Source: an uncultured Sutterella sp. | GTDB taxonomy: Bacteria > Pseudomonadota > Gammaproteobacteria > Burkholderiales > Burkholderiaceae_F | NCBI GenBank assembly: GCA_905213905.1 | Contig: CAJMKD010000070.1 | Coordinates: 1 to 6,192 of the forward strand | Length of the DNA stretch: 6,192 nt | Direction: 5' to 3' | In this document: one piece after another, positions 1 to 6,048 of the stretch | How positions within the stretch are numbered: the stretch's first letter is position 1 | How the letters are laid out: every line of letters starts with the position of its first letter | Position numbers and translations under genes: made by a program | Notes under the pieces: generated by a model | The model's input: the letters and a program-made list of their open reading frames with translations, nothing else | Told to the model about the DNA's origin: nothing | The model's database searches: none

Positions 1-1779
1 GACGAAAAGCCGCTTGCCGTGATGTTCGCGAACATTGCTTCCGCAGAGGCCTGGGTGCAGCTCGGCGAAGAAGAGAAGAAGCTTCTCGCTTCGCCCGCGC
101 ATCCGATCGTTCTCGCTCAAAAGCGTCCGGACCTTCCCGACGATGCGCTCCCCGGCATTGCAGACAGCCTCAACGAAATCGGGGTGATGCTCCCCTATGC
201 GCCGCTTCATGCGCTGCTTTTCCATGAGTGGCTCGGACGCCCTGCAGGCGTCGAGTGGCTGCAGCATGACGCAGTCGACCTCGTCCTCGTCATGACGAGC
301 GCCAACCCGGGCGGCGAGCCGCTCGTCATCCAGAACGACGAAGCGCTCGCGCGGCTGGGCGCCATTGCGGACTGCTTCCTGATGCACAACCGCGACATTC
401 TGATCCGCTGCGACGACTCGGTGGCGCGCGTGGCAACGCTCACCGTCATCGACGACGCGGGCGAGCCCAAGGTAGTCTGCCGCCCTGTCTGGGTGCGCCG
501 TGCGCGCGGCCTCACGCCCGAAGCCGTGAAGCTTGGGGCTGCGCAGAAGGTGTCCGGGAGCGGTGCCGATGCCAGCGTCAACAACATCAACGTCCTCGCC
601 CTCGGGCCGTACCTCAAGAACACGGCTGCGCTCACGCGCGGCGATGAAGCCTTTTTGACGCAGCACGTGGGCGACCTCGAGAACGCCTCGACCGCCGCGG
701 CGCTCGAAGACGCTGTGGCGCATCTCGAATCGATTCTTGAAGTGGACCCCGACGTCTTCGCGGGCGACCTGCACCCCGACTTTTATTCGACGCGGCTCGC
801 AAAGCGTCTTTCTGAAGAAAGGCAAAAGCCGCTTCTTCTGATTCCGCACCACGCCGCGCACGTCGGCGTCGTCATGGCCGAGCTCGGACGCGACGCGCCC
901 ACTTACGGACTCGCGCTTGACGGCGTGGGCCTCGGTCCCGACGGCGGCGTCTGGGGCGGCGAGCTGCTCCTTGTCGCACCCGCCGGGTTCGAGCGCATCG
1001 GCCACCTCGCAGAAACCGCGCTCCCTGGCGGCGACCGCGCAGCGCGGGAACCCTGGCGCATGGGCGCAGCCGTCCTTGTTGACCTTGGGCGCGAAGATCT
1101 CATTGAAGCCTGGTTCGGCAGCATGCCGAACGCGCGCGCCATGGCGTCCCTCATCCGCTCGCCGATCACGAAGAAGACGAGCGCGGCAGGGCGCTATTTC
1201 GACGCCGCGTCGGCGCTTCTTGACATCACGCGCATTCAGCACGACGAAGCCACGGCCGCCATGCGGCTCGAGGCACTTGCCGCACGATATGAAAAAGAGG
1301 CCGGACGCGTCGAAGCCCTCGCGCTTCCCCAAGCTTCTCTCAAGAGCCCGGTGCTTGACTTGCGGCCCATCTTTGAAAGGCTTCTCGAGGACCGGCTCTC
1401 CTGCATCCCGCAGGGTGAAGCCGCTGCGCGCTTCGTTCGCAGCTTCGGCGCTGCCGTCGGCCGCTGGACGGCAGCGCAGCTTGACGGGCGCGCGGACGTG
1501 AGAGACGCGAAAGCGCGCGGCGAACGCCCGATCGTGGCGCTCACGGGCGGGTGCTTCCTCAACCGCATGCTCCTTGAAGACATCTCGGCGCACCTCGCTG
1601 CCTCGGGCTTTCGCCCGGTGCTCCCGAGCGCTGTGCCCCCCGGCGACGGCGGCCTCGCGCTCGGCGAAGCTTGGCTCGCAAAGCGCTTCTTTGAAGCCGC
1701 GCGGGCGCAGCAGGCACCTCTTCCGGCCGAGCCCGAATACGGCTTCGGTACTATTTCAAAATCCGACGCACTCGCGTAG
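1..1779 (+). CDS. hypF: HypF carbamoyltransferase, 5'-truncated by window edge
   Basis: HypF uses carbamoyl phosphate and ATP to make carbamoyl-adenylate and transfers the carbamoyl group to the C-terminal Cys of HypE, the first step in making the cyanide ligands of [NiFe]-hydrogenase. The frame is open from base 1 (reading DEKPLAVM), so the gene starts upstream; 592 codons are present against a usual total near 750. The N-terminal acylphosphatase and zinc-finger domains are missing. What remains is the back of the YrdC-like domain (SANPGGEPL at 298-324, then the RCDDSV segment near 406-423) and the whole Kae1-like carbamoyltransferase domain: GPYLKNT at 604-624, the HHAAH metal motif at 847-861, DGVGLGPDGG from 919, GGCFLN at 1546-1563 and PPGDGG at 1636-1653. 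The ATG/GTG codons near base 19 lie inside the domain and are not the true start. The stop is TAG; hypC follows after 86 bases. Confidence in the family is high. Confidence 0.96.
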   Translation, partial: DEKPLAVMFANIASAEAWVQLGEEEKKLLASPAHPIVLAQKRPDLPDDALPGIADSLNEIGVMLPYAPLHALLFHEWLGRPAGVEWLQHDAVDLVLVMTSANPGGEPLVIQNDEALARLGAIADCFLMHNRDILIRCDDSVARVATLTVIDDAGEPKVVCRPVWVRRARGLTPEAVKLGAAQKVSGSGADASVNNINVLALGPYLKNTAALTRGDEAFLTQHVGDLENASTAAALEDAVAHLESILEVDPDVFAGDLHPDFYSTRLAKRLSEERQKPLLLIPHHAAHVGVVMAELGRDAPTYGLALDGVGLGPDGGVWGGELLLVAPAGFERIGHLAETALPGGDRAAREPWRMGAAVLVDLGREDLIEAWFGSMPNARAMASLIRSPITKKTSAAGRYFDAASALLDITRIQHDEATAAMRLEALAARYEKEAGRVEALALPQASLKSPVLDLRPIFERLLEDRLSCIPQGEAAARFVRSFGAAVGRWTAAQLDGRADVRDAKARGERPIVALTGGCFLNRMLLEDISAHLAASGFRPVLPSAVPPGDGGLALGEAWLAKRFFEAARAQQAPLPAEPEYGFGTISKSDALA

Positions 1780-1798
1780 AACTGTAGGAAAGAAAAGC

Positions 1799-1839
1799 GG
1801 AAGGCGCACGGCGCGGCGAGAGACCCCCGACGCCCTTCC
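1799..1839 (+). other. Possible mRNA stem-loop in the hypF-hypC spacer
   Basis: Bases 1799-1806 (GGAAGGCG) can pair with 1831-1839 (CGCCCTTCC), leaving one bulged C and a 24-base loop. No run of T follows, so it does not look like a terminator. It lies just ahead of the hypC ribosome binding site (AGGAGG, 1852-1857, 8 bases before the ATG). It could stabilise or separate the hypF and hypC messages, or be a chance pairing in GC-rich DNA. I saw no promoter in the 86-base spacer. Confidence 0.2.
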
Positions 1840-1865
1840 CAACACATTTCCAGGAGGCGCATCCC

Positions 1866-2147
1866 ATGTGTTTAGCCGTTCCCGCCAGGATCATCGCCGT
1901 CGACCCCGCTGGTCTTGAGGCGAAGGCCGATTTCGGCGGCATTGAAAAAGAAATCGACGTTTCGCTCATTGAAGAGCCGAAGCCCGGCGACTGGGTGATC
2001 GTGCACGTGGGCTTCGCGCTCAACCGCATCGACGAAAAGGAAGCCGAGGAAACGCTCGCGCTGCTGCGCTCAACGGGCCTCGCTAGCGATGACGCATCCG
2101 CCCAAAGGGCGGCTTCCGGCGCTGCGTCTTCGGGAGCTGCGTCATGA
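1866..2147 (+). CDS. hypC: HypC hydrogenase maturation chaperone
   Basis: HypC is the small OB-fold chaperone that binds HypD while the Fe(CN)2CO group is built, then carries it to the hydrogenase large-subunit precursor in the cytoplasm. The N-terminus MCLAVPARI is diagnostic. Cys2, exposed after removal of the initiator Met, is the residue the family needs for binding iron and its partners. The core continues through a beta-rich stretch to GDWVIVHVGFAL (41-52), with the conserved His47, and an acidic helix (DEKEAEETLALL). AGGAGG 8 bases upstream fixes the start. The gene's 93 codons end in a roughly 20-residue Ala/Ser/Gly-rich tail (73-93) that is not part of the usual core and is probably disordered. 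The stop overlaps the hypD start as ATGA, which suggests translational coupling and roughly equal output of the two partners. Confidence 0.97.
   Translation: MCLAVPARIIAVDPAGLEAKADFGGIEKEIDVSLIEEPKPGDWVIVHVGFALNRIDEKEAEETLALLRSTGLASDDASAQRAASGAASSGAAS
2098..2143 (+). repeat. Hairpin and 8-bp direct repeat coding the HypC tail, upstream of hypD
   Basis: CCGCCC at 2098-2103 and GGGCGG at 2107-2112 form a perfect 6-bp hairpin with an AAA loop. GCTGCGTC then occurs twice, at 2121-2128 and 2136-2143, the second copy running directly into the hypD ATG. The repeat unit encodes Ala-Ala-Ser, so the alanine-rich HypC tail may have grown by slippage. The hypD ribosome binding site (GGAG, 2133-2136) lies between the copies. 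The bases are seen directly; the slippage origin is inference. Confidence 0.45.
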
Positions 2148-3259
2148 AGTACGTCGACGAGTACCGAAGCACGGCGGAAGCAAAGCGCCTCGCCGCTGAA
2201 ATCGCCCGCACGGTCGAGCCCGAGCGCAGCTACCGCTTCATGGAATTCTGCGGCGGCCACACCCACGTCATCAGCCGCTGGGGACTCGAAGACATTCTGC
2301 CCGCCTCGGTCCGCATGATTCACGGACCCGGCTGCCCCGTCTGCGTGCTGCCGATCGGCCGCATCGACATGGCAATCGAGCTCGCGCTCAATAAGGGCGT
2401 CATTCTCTGCACGTACGCCGATACGCTGCGCGTGCCCGCATCGAATGGCCTCTCGCTCTTCAGCTGCCGCGCACAAGGGGGCGACGTTCGCATGGTGTAT
2501 TCGCCGCTCGATGCGCTTCGCATCGCGCGCGAGAATCCCGAGCGCGAAGTGGTCTTCTTTGCGATCGGCTTTGAAACGACAACGCCGCCCACGGCAGCGG
2601 CCGTCTTGGCCGCGAAGCGCGAAGGCCTCAAGAACTTTTCCGTCTTCTGCAACCATGTGCTCACGCCCGCCGCGATGGAGCACATTCTTGTGACAGCGCC
2701 GCAGCGCCCCGATGCGCCGAAATTGGACGGTCTTGTCGGGCCCGCGCACGTCTCGACCGTGATCGGCGCCAATCCCTATAAGCCTTTCGCTGAAAAATGG
2801 GGCATGCCCGTCGTGATCGCGGGGTTTGAGCCGCTTGACATGCTCCTCGCGATTCTGATGCTCGTCCGCCAGACGAACGACGGACGCGCGGAAGTCGAAA
2901 ACGAATTTTCCCGCGCTGTCACGCCCGAAGGGAACCGCAAGGCCATTGCCCTCATGGACGAGCTCTTTGAGCTTCGCCCGACGTTCGAATGGCGCGGCCT
3001 CGGGAGCGTGCCGCATTCGGCCCTTCGCCTGCGGCCTGAATTCGCCGCGTTTGACGCTGAAAAGCGCTTCGACATGCCGGTGCGCATCGTGCGCGACAAC
3101 AAGGCCTGCGAGTGCGGCGCCATTCTGCGCGGCGAAAAGGCCCCGCACGACTGCCGGCTCTTCGGCACGGTCTGCACGCCCGAACATCCGATCGGCGCCT
3201 GCATGGTTTCGTCCGAAGGCGCCTGCGCTGCGGCCTGGCGCTACCGGCGCCGCAGTTAA
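2144..3259 (+). CDS. hypD: HypD Fe-S scaffold for Fe(CN)2CO assembly
   Basis: HypD, with HypC, is the scaffold on which the iron receives its two cyanides and CO. It holds a [4Fe-4S] cluster and redox-active cysteines and accepts cyanide from HypE thiocyanate. The 371-residue length is normal (about 370). Visible landmarks are EFCGGHTH with Cys36, HGPGCPVCVLP with Cys64 and Cys67 (the family's redox/iron-binding CxxC), FFAIGFETTTPP (138-149), FCNHV (168-172), VIAGFEP (224-230) and the C-terminal cysteine cluster Cys322, 324, 337, 344, 353 and 361, which includes the Fe-S ligands. No key residue is missing. The ATG overlaps the hypC stop by four bases and GGAG lies 7 bases upstream, so the start is well supported. 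The C-terminus is a short basic RRRS. Confidence 0.97.
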   Translation: MKYVDEYRSTAEAKRLAAEIARTVEPERSYRFMEFCGGHTHVISRWGLEDILPASVRMIHGPGCPVCVLPIGRIDMAIELALNKGVILCTYADTLRVPASNGLSLFSCRAQGGDVRMVYSPLDALRIARENPEREVVFFAIGFETTTPPTAAAVLAAKREGLKNFSVFCNHVLTPAAMEHILVTAPQRPDAPKLDGLVGPAHVSTVIGANPYKPFAEKWGMPVVIAGFEPLDMLLAILMLVRQTNDGRAEVENEFSRAVTPEGNRKAIALMDELFELRPTFEWRGLGSVPHSALRLRPEFAAFDAEKRFDMPVRIVRDNKACECGAILRGEKAPHDCRLFGTVCTPEHPIGACMVSSEGACAAAWRYRRRS

Positions 3260-3330
3260 AGTGCGCCATCTCGCGCGCACGCCGACAGCAAAGACAAAAG
3301 AACAAGCACAATTCTCGGAGGTTTTCACAG
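3260..3330 (+). promoter_or_regulatory. hypD-hypE spacer with the hypE ribosome binding site
   Basis: This is the only real gap in hypCDE, 71 bases and A-rich in its second half. GGAGG at 3317-3321 sits 9 bases before the ATG at 3331. It decides the hypE start, because the open frame extends back to 3112 inside hypD, where the peptide is not HypE-like. I see no convincing promoter or terminator here, so hypE is probably read from the hypCD message with independent translation initiation. Confidence 0.7.
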
Positions 3331-4377
3331 ATGCCCGTCAAACCCGGCTACGTTCGCAAGCCCGACTTCCGCCGCGGCGCCGTTGAAATGATTCACGGCT
3401 CGGGCGGCCGCGCCACCGCGGACCTCATCCACGCGCTTTTTGCAGCGCACTTCTCGAACGAATGGCTCGACCAAGGCCACGACGGCGCCGTGATGCCGCC
3501 GATCCTGCACCCGGTTGCCGTCTCCTGCGACGCGCATGTTGTGAAGCCACTCTTCTTCCCGGGAGGCGACATCGGCCGGCTCGCGATCTGCGGCACCGTA
3601 AACGACGTCGCCATGTGCGGCGCGAAGCCCCTCTACATCGCAGCGAGCTTCATCCTTGAGGAAGGCTTCCCCTTCGCCGACCTCGAGCGCATCGTCGCCT
3701 CCATGGCCGAGGCGGCGAAGGAAGCGGGCGTCGCGATCGTCACGGGCGACACGAAGGTAGTCGAGCGCGGCAAGGGGGACGGCGTCTACATCTCCACGGC
3801 GGGCGTCGGCGAAAAGCTCGTCGATGAGGCGATTTCCGGCAAGGCCGCGCGCCCGGGCGACAAGATCCTTGTCTCCGGCAACATGGGCGAGCATGGCATG
3901 ACGATCATGTCGCTGCGCGAAAACATGACCTTCGGCACCAATCTCAAGAGCGACTGCGCGCCGCTCGCCGACATGGTTGAAAGCATTCTGAAGAGCGCAC
4001 CTCATGCGCACGTGCTTCGCGACCCGACGCGAGGCGGTCTCGCGACTACGCTCAACGAAATCGCAACGGAGAGCGGCGTCGGCATGAACCTTGATGAAGC
4101 TTCAATTCCCGTTTCCGACGAAGTACGCGCCGCCTGCGAATTCCTGGGGCTCGATCCGCTTTACGTCGCGAACGAAGGAAAGCTCATCGCGATCGTGCCG
4201 CCCGAAGAAGCCGAAGCGGCGCTCGCTGCAATGCGCGCGCATCCGAGGGGCACCAATGCAGCCCAAATCGGCACGGTTACGGCCGAGCATCCCGGGTTTG
4301 TTGAAATGACGACCTTGATGGGCGGCGTTCGGACCGTCGACTGGCTCACGGGCGAGCAGCTCCCGCGCATCTGCTGA
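3331..4377 (+). CDS. hypE: HypE carbamoyl dehydratase
   Basis: HypE accepts a carbamoyl group from HypF on its C-terminal Cys and dehydrates the thiocarboxamide to a thiocyanate with ATP, providing cyanide to HypC-HypD. The protein of 348 residues has the PurM/AIR-synthase-like fold. Landmarks are MIHGSGGR (20-27), the SCDAHVV strand with Asp67, FFPGGDIGRLAICGTVND (75-92), VTGDTKVVE (137-145, nucleotide site), RDPTRGGL (230-237), NEGK (281-284) and the diagnostic C-terminus PRIC with Cys348. The ATG at 3331 is chosen because GGAGG lies 9 bases upstream and the protein from there begins as HypE proteins do. It closes the hyp cluster in this window and is followed at once by a terminator. No hypA or hypB appears downstream. 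Confidence 0.97.
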   Translation: MPVKPGYVRKPDFRRGAVEMIHGSGGRATADLIHALFAAHFSNEWLDQGHDGAVMPPILHPVAVSCDAHVVKPLFFPGGDIGRLAICGTVNDVAMCGAKPLYIAASFILEEGFPFADLERIVASMAEAAKEAGVAIVTGDTKVVERGKGDGVYISTAGVGEKLVDEAISGKAARPGDKILVSGNMGEHGMTIMSLRENMTFGTNLKSDCAPLADMVESILKSAPHAHVLRDPTRGGLATTLNEIATESGVGMNLDEASIPVSDEVRAACEFLGLDPLYVANEGKLIAIVPPEEAEAALAAMRAHPRGTNAAQIGTVTAEHPGFVEMTTLMGGVRTVDWLTGEQLPRIC

Positions 4378-4396
4378 AGGCCCGAAAAATCCTGAA

Positions 4397-4412
4397 GCGC
4401 TTTGGGAAGCGC
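4397..4412 (+). other. Small stem-loop just after hypE
   Basis: GCGCTT (4397-4402) and AAGCGC (4407-4412) form a 6-bp stem with a four-base loop, 20 bases after the hypE stop. No T run follows. It may protect the 3' end or help the stronger terminator next to it; it could also be chance. Confidence 0.3.
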
Positions 4413-4418
4413 AACGTC

Positions 4419-4460
4419 AAAAATGTGCCGCATGCCATCGGAACATGCGGCGCGTTTTCT
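4419..4460 (+). terminator. Intrinsic terminator of the hyp operon, possibly bidirectional
   Basis: GCCGCATG (4427-4434) pairs perfectly with CATGCGGC (4444-4451) around a 9-base loop. On plus-strand RNA the stem extends outward through two G-U wobbles and four A-U pairs to about 15 bp, ending in the T-rich run at 4455-4462. On the minus strand the wobbles become A-C mismatches, so the helix falls back to 8 bp, but five T follow after three bases (complement of 4419-4423). The element therefore fits strong termination of hypE and weaker termination of the convergent reductase gene, whose stop is at 4486. Confidence 0.85.
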
Positions 4461-4485
4461 TTGGGACGCGTGAATTCAGGCGAAA

Positions 4486-5205
4486 TCAGGCTTTGCGGTG
4501 CACGCGGTAGCGAAGCCACACAACGCCGCCATTCATCGTCTTCGCTTCAATGAGCTCAAGCGACTGGCCTTCGGCCGGCTTTTCGCCCTCTTTCCCGGCA
4601 TAGCCCACGATCGAAGGAATGCCGGCAAGACCGTCGATCCCGGGGAAGACGAGGATTGAAAATTCGTCGATGAGGCCCGCCTTGAGGAAGCTGCCGTTGA
4701 TGAGGCCGCCGCCCTCGAGCAGAATGAGCTTCGCGCCGAAGGTCTGTTCGATCTCATCGAGCGCGCCCTGGAGCGCCTTATCGCCTTCGCCCTCGAAGAC
4801 ATAGGAAACGCCGACGCGGCGAAGTTCTGCCAGATAGCTTTCAGCGGTATCGGGCGCGAGAACGGCAACGAGGTGTTCGCCCGTCGCGAGCGTCGGACTT
4901 CTATAGCGGAGCTTCCCCTTCGGATCCACGGCAATCGCGAGCATGCGGCCTTCGCGCGCGCCGACGAAGGGCTGTGGACGAGGCTCGTCCGCAGCGCGCT
5001 TCGGCGCGGGGTCGCCCTCCGAAATGGAATTGTCATACTGCGCCATCGAGGTCCGGCCGATCAGCCAGCCGTCCGCCGGAAAGCTCGAGGCGGCGGTTTC
5101 GTAGACCTCGGTCACATCAAGGGGCTGAGCAGGCTCGGTCCAGCGGGCAGGAAGCAGCCGGCCGTCGACCGATGAGATCATGTGGCAAATGATTTTGAGC
5201 GACAT
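4486..5205 (-). CDS. RibD C-terminal / dihydrofolate reductase-like oxidoreductase
   Basis: The predicted product is a 239-residue cytoplasmic NADPH-dependent reductase of the RibD_C family, which has the dihydrofolate reductase fold. Its relatives include the reductase of riboflavin synthesis, which reduces the ribosyl group of 5-amino-6-ribosylaminouracil phosphate. Landmarks are ICHMISSVDGRL (6-17), GWLIGRTSM (46-54), LLEGGGLINGSFLKAGLIDEF (residues 162-182, the family's nucleotide-binding GGG and LIDE segment), FPGIDG (187-192) and WLRYRV near the end. There is no N-terminal deaminase domain, so it is a stand-alone reductase and not full RibD. The start at 5205 is chosen because MSLKIICHMISSVDGR matches how the family begins and GAAGG lies 11 bases upstream. 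An in-frame ATG at 5307 would add 34 polar residues with no family match. The true substrate is unknown; a role in the neighbouring hydrogenase pathway is not indicated. Confidence 0.85.
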   Translation of the reverse strand: MSLKIICHMISSVDGRLLPARWTEPAQPLDVTEVYETAASSFPADGWLIGRTSMAQYDNSISEGDPAPKRAADEPRPQPFVGAREGRMLAIAVDPKGKLRYRSPTLATGEHLVAVLAPDTAESYLAELRRVGVSYVFEGEGDKALQGALDEIEQTFGAKLILLEGGGLINGSFLKAGLIDEFSILVFPGIDGLAGIPSIVGYAGKEGEKPAEGQSLELIEAKTMNGGVVWLRYRVHRKA

Positions 5206-5434
5206 AGGCAGAATTACCTTCAGAGCAAGATGCCGCGCGTTTTTAGAAGCGCTTTCGCTCTCCTGCACGGCTTTCGGATGCTTACCATTGTGGCACCGGC
5301 ATCTCAAAGGAATTGGCTGATCCGCTCTTTTGCTTGGCGTTTTCAGCCGAAATGATCAAGCCGCATCGGCCTTCTCATCGAGCTTTTTCGTTTTCATGCA
5401 AATGTGAATGCCGAGCCCGAAAGGAGCAACCGCA
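5206..5434 (-). other. 229-base spacer between the HTH gene and the reductase gene
   Basis: The two flanking genes run in the same direction, so this spacer should hold the reductase promoter. I could not find a convincing -35/-10 pair. GAAGG (complement of 5217-5221) is the likely reductase ribosome binding site. A weak bulged stem sits around 5359-5374, with no clean T run after it, so I do not call a terminator for the HTH gene. Nothing resembling a transposase catalytic gene or its remnant is visible. Confidence 0.4.
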
Positions 5435-5812
5435 TTACGTGAGGCCGCCGGCTTTCTCCGCCGCCAGAACCCACGCTCGGCAGGTCGACACATTGACGCC
5501 CGTCTGCCGACTGATTTCGCGCCACGAAAGGCCGTCCGCCCTCAGCGCCACCACTCGCACTTTCGTCGCATCCGTGTAGCGCAATTGATTGGTGTTGAGC
5601 TCGACGCGGAATTTGCCCCGCTTAAAGGCGCGCCCCCAGTCGCGGACCGTGCTCGGCGCGAGCCCCAGGATTTCGGCGACGGCCTTGTAGCCTAGTCCCC
5701 GCTCGAAGAGCTTCAGCGCATGGCGCCGCTGCGCGGTAGAGGCAAACGCCGGCCGGATGCGCTCCGGCACAGGGCTGCTCGTCGTGGAGCCGTCGTTGGA
5801 AAGTGCGCGCAT
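5435..5812 (-). CDS. Tandem helix-turn-helix protein, transposase-subunit-like
   Basis: The product is a 125-residue basic DNA-binding protein with two helix-turn-helix units: residues 44-63 (AVAEILGLAPSTVRDWGRAF) and residues 97-116 (WREISRQTGVNVSTCRAWVL). Each has the tri-helical pattern with a Trp at the end of the recognition helix, as in the DNA-binding part of IS3/IS630-type transposases. A Ser/Pro-rich N-terminus precedes the first unit and a basic linker joins the two. No DDE catalytic gene follows, and I see no terminal inverted repeats. It may be a leftover orfA, a domesticated regulator, or one of a dispersed family of such solo genes. The start at 5812 is set by GGAGG (complement of 5818-5822) 5 bases upstream. 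The longer start at 5884 lies inside a terminator hairpin and has no ribosome binding site. The target is unknown. Confidence 0.75.
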   Translation of the reverse strand: MRALSNDGSTTSSPVPERIRPAFASTAQRRHALKLFERGLGYKAVAEILGLAPSTVRDWGRAFKRGKFRVELNTNQLRYTDATKVRVVALRADGLSWREISRQTGVNVSTCRAWVLAAEKAGGLT

Positions 5813-5817
5813 GGGTG

Positions 5818-5822
5818 CCTCC
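5818..5822 (-). promoter_or_regulatory. Ribosome binding site that fixes the HTH gene start
   Basis: The minus strand reads GGAGG here, 5 bases before the ATG at 5812. It favours the 125-residue form over the 149-residue form starting at 5884. Confidence 0.75.
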
Positions 5823-5860
5823 GAATCGACGTGAAGCGTGTTGAAAGCGACAAACAAGCG

Positions 5861-5906
5861 AAAAAAAGCGCCCGCTTCCCGCATCCGATGAGCGGAAAAC
5901 GAGCGC
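5861..5906 (-). terminator. Strong minus-strand intrinsic terminator upstream of the HTH gene
   Basis: On the minus strand, GCGCTCGTTTTCCGC (5906-5892) pairs over its full 15 bases with GCGGGAAGCGGGCGC (5882-5868) around a 9-base loop and is followed directly by seven T (5867-5861), with more T-rich sequence after that. Three of the pairs are G-U wobbles. On the plus strand these would be A-C mismatches, so the structure is built for minus-strand RNA. The nearest upstream minus-strand gene ends at 6057, about 150 bases away, and the HTH start lies about 50 bases downstream. It could end the outer-membrane protein transcript, a small RNA, or an attenuated HTH leader. Confidence 0.85.
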
Positions 5907-5925
5907 AGCTGCTTGTCTTGGAGTT

Positions 5926-5985
5926 TCAGGATGCGCTTCGGGGTGCCGGCGGATGCCGGTTCCCAAACCGCTCCGGCGCAAGCAT
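5926..5985 (-). CDS. Possible 19-codon leader ORF ahead of the terminator
   Basis: An ATG at 5985 opens a reading frame of 19 codons, MLAPERFGNRHPPAPRSAS, ending in TGA at 5926. AAGGA (complement of 5996-6000) lies 10 bases upstream in a purine-rich stretch, an acceptable ribosome binding site. The stop is 20 bases before the terminator stem, the layout of a leader peptide. The peptide is rich in Pro (4) and Arg (3), but has no long run of one amino acid. It is too short for coding statistics and overlaps GC-rich hairpins, so it may be chance. Confidence 0.2.
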   Translation of the reverse strand: MLAPERFGNRHPPAPRSAS

Positions 5986-5992
5986 CGCCGGA
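5946..5992 (-). other. Cluster of small, partly exclusive RNA helices
   Basis: Three helices fit here: 5972-5978 with 5986-5992 (7 bp, 7-base loop), 5957-5961 with 5966-5970 (5 bp, 4-base loop), and 5946-5950 with 5955-5959 (5 bp, 4-base loop). The last two share bases 5957-5959 and cannot form together. GCCGG occurs three times (5945, 5955, 5987), allowing further alternatives. I do not recognise any known riboswitch or small RNA family. GC-rich DNA makes such pairings easily, so confidence in function is low. Confidence 0.3.
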
Positions 5993-6015
5993 TAATCCTT
6001 CCCTTCTTGAAGCTT

Positions 6016-6048
6016 CCTGCGGAGGGCGCTGAAAGCGCCCTCCTTAGG
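6016..6048 (-). other. Perfect 10-bp hairpin just after the outer-membrane protein gene
   Basis: GGAGGGCGCT (6021-6030) and AGCGCCCTCC (6034-6043) pair perfectly around a GAA loop. CCT (6016-6018) and AGG (6046-6048) can add an outer helix. It starts about 10 bases after the stop of the minus-strand gene, the usual place for a terminator, but neither strand has a T run after it. It may be a 3'-end stabiliser, a Rho-independent terminator of poor quality, or the first element of a longer structured 3' UTR that ends at 5861. Confidence 0.6.

Noticed and set aside
1751..3328. 525-codon minus-strand open frame antisense to hypC and hypD
   Set aside because: It is a mirror of the strongly GC3-biased hypC/hypD coding strand. 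Its peptide is low-complexity Arg/Ala/His-rich with no family resemblance, and it overlaps two certain genes.
3112..3330. Extended N-terminus for hypE starting inside hypD
   Set aside because: The extra 73 codons are Arg-rich read-through of hypD in another frame; the real start at 3331 has GGAGG and a normal HypE N-terminus.
3325..4011. 228-codon minus-strand open frame antisense to hypE
   Set aside because: It is an in-register reverse-strand shadow of hypE codon bias with no recognisable domain.
5813..5884. Extended N-terminus of the HTH protein starting at 5884
   Set aside because: The ATG lies in the loop and 3' arm of the terminator, has no ribosome binding site, and a strong one precedes the ATG at 5812.
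5622..5981. 119-codon minus-strand open frame overlapping the HTH gene
   Set aside because: It is a +1-frame shadow rich in Arg/Ala/His, starts from TTG, and conflicts with the clear tandem-HTH frame.
5929..5998. Possible tRNA in the minus-strand spacer
   Set aside because: GGAT/ATCC ends and a GGTTTGGGAACC segment give a superficial likeness, but there is no 7-bp acceptor stem, no proper T-loop and no anticodon arm.
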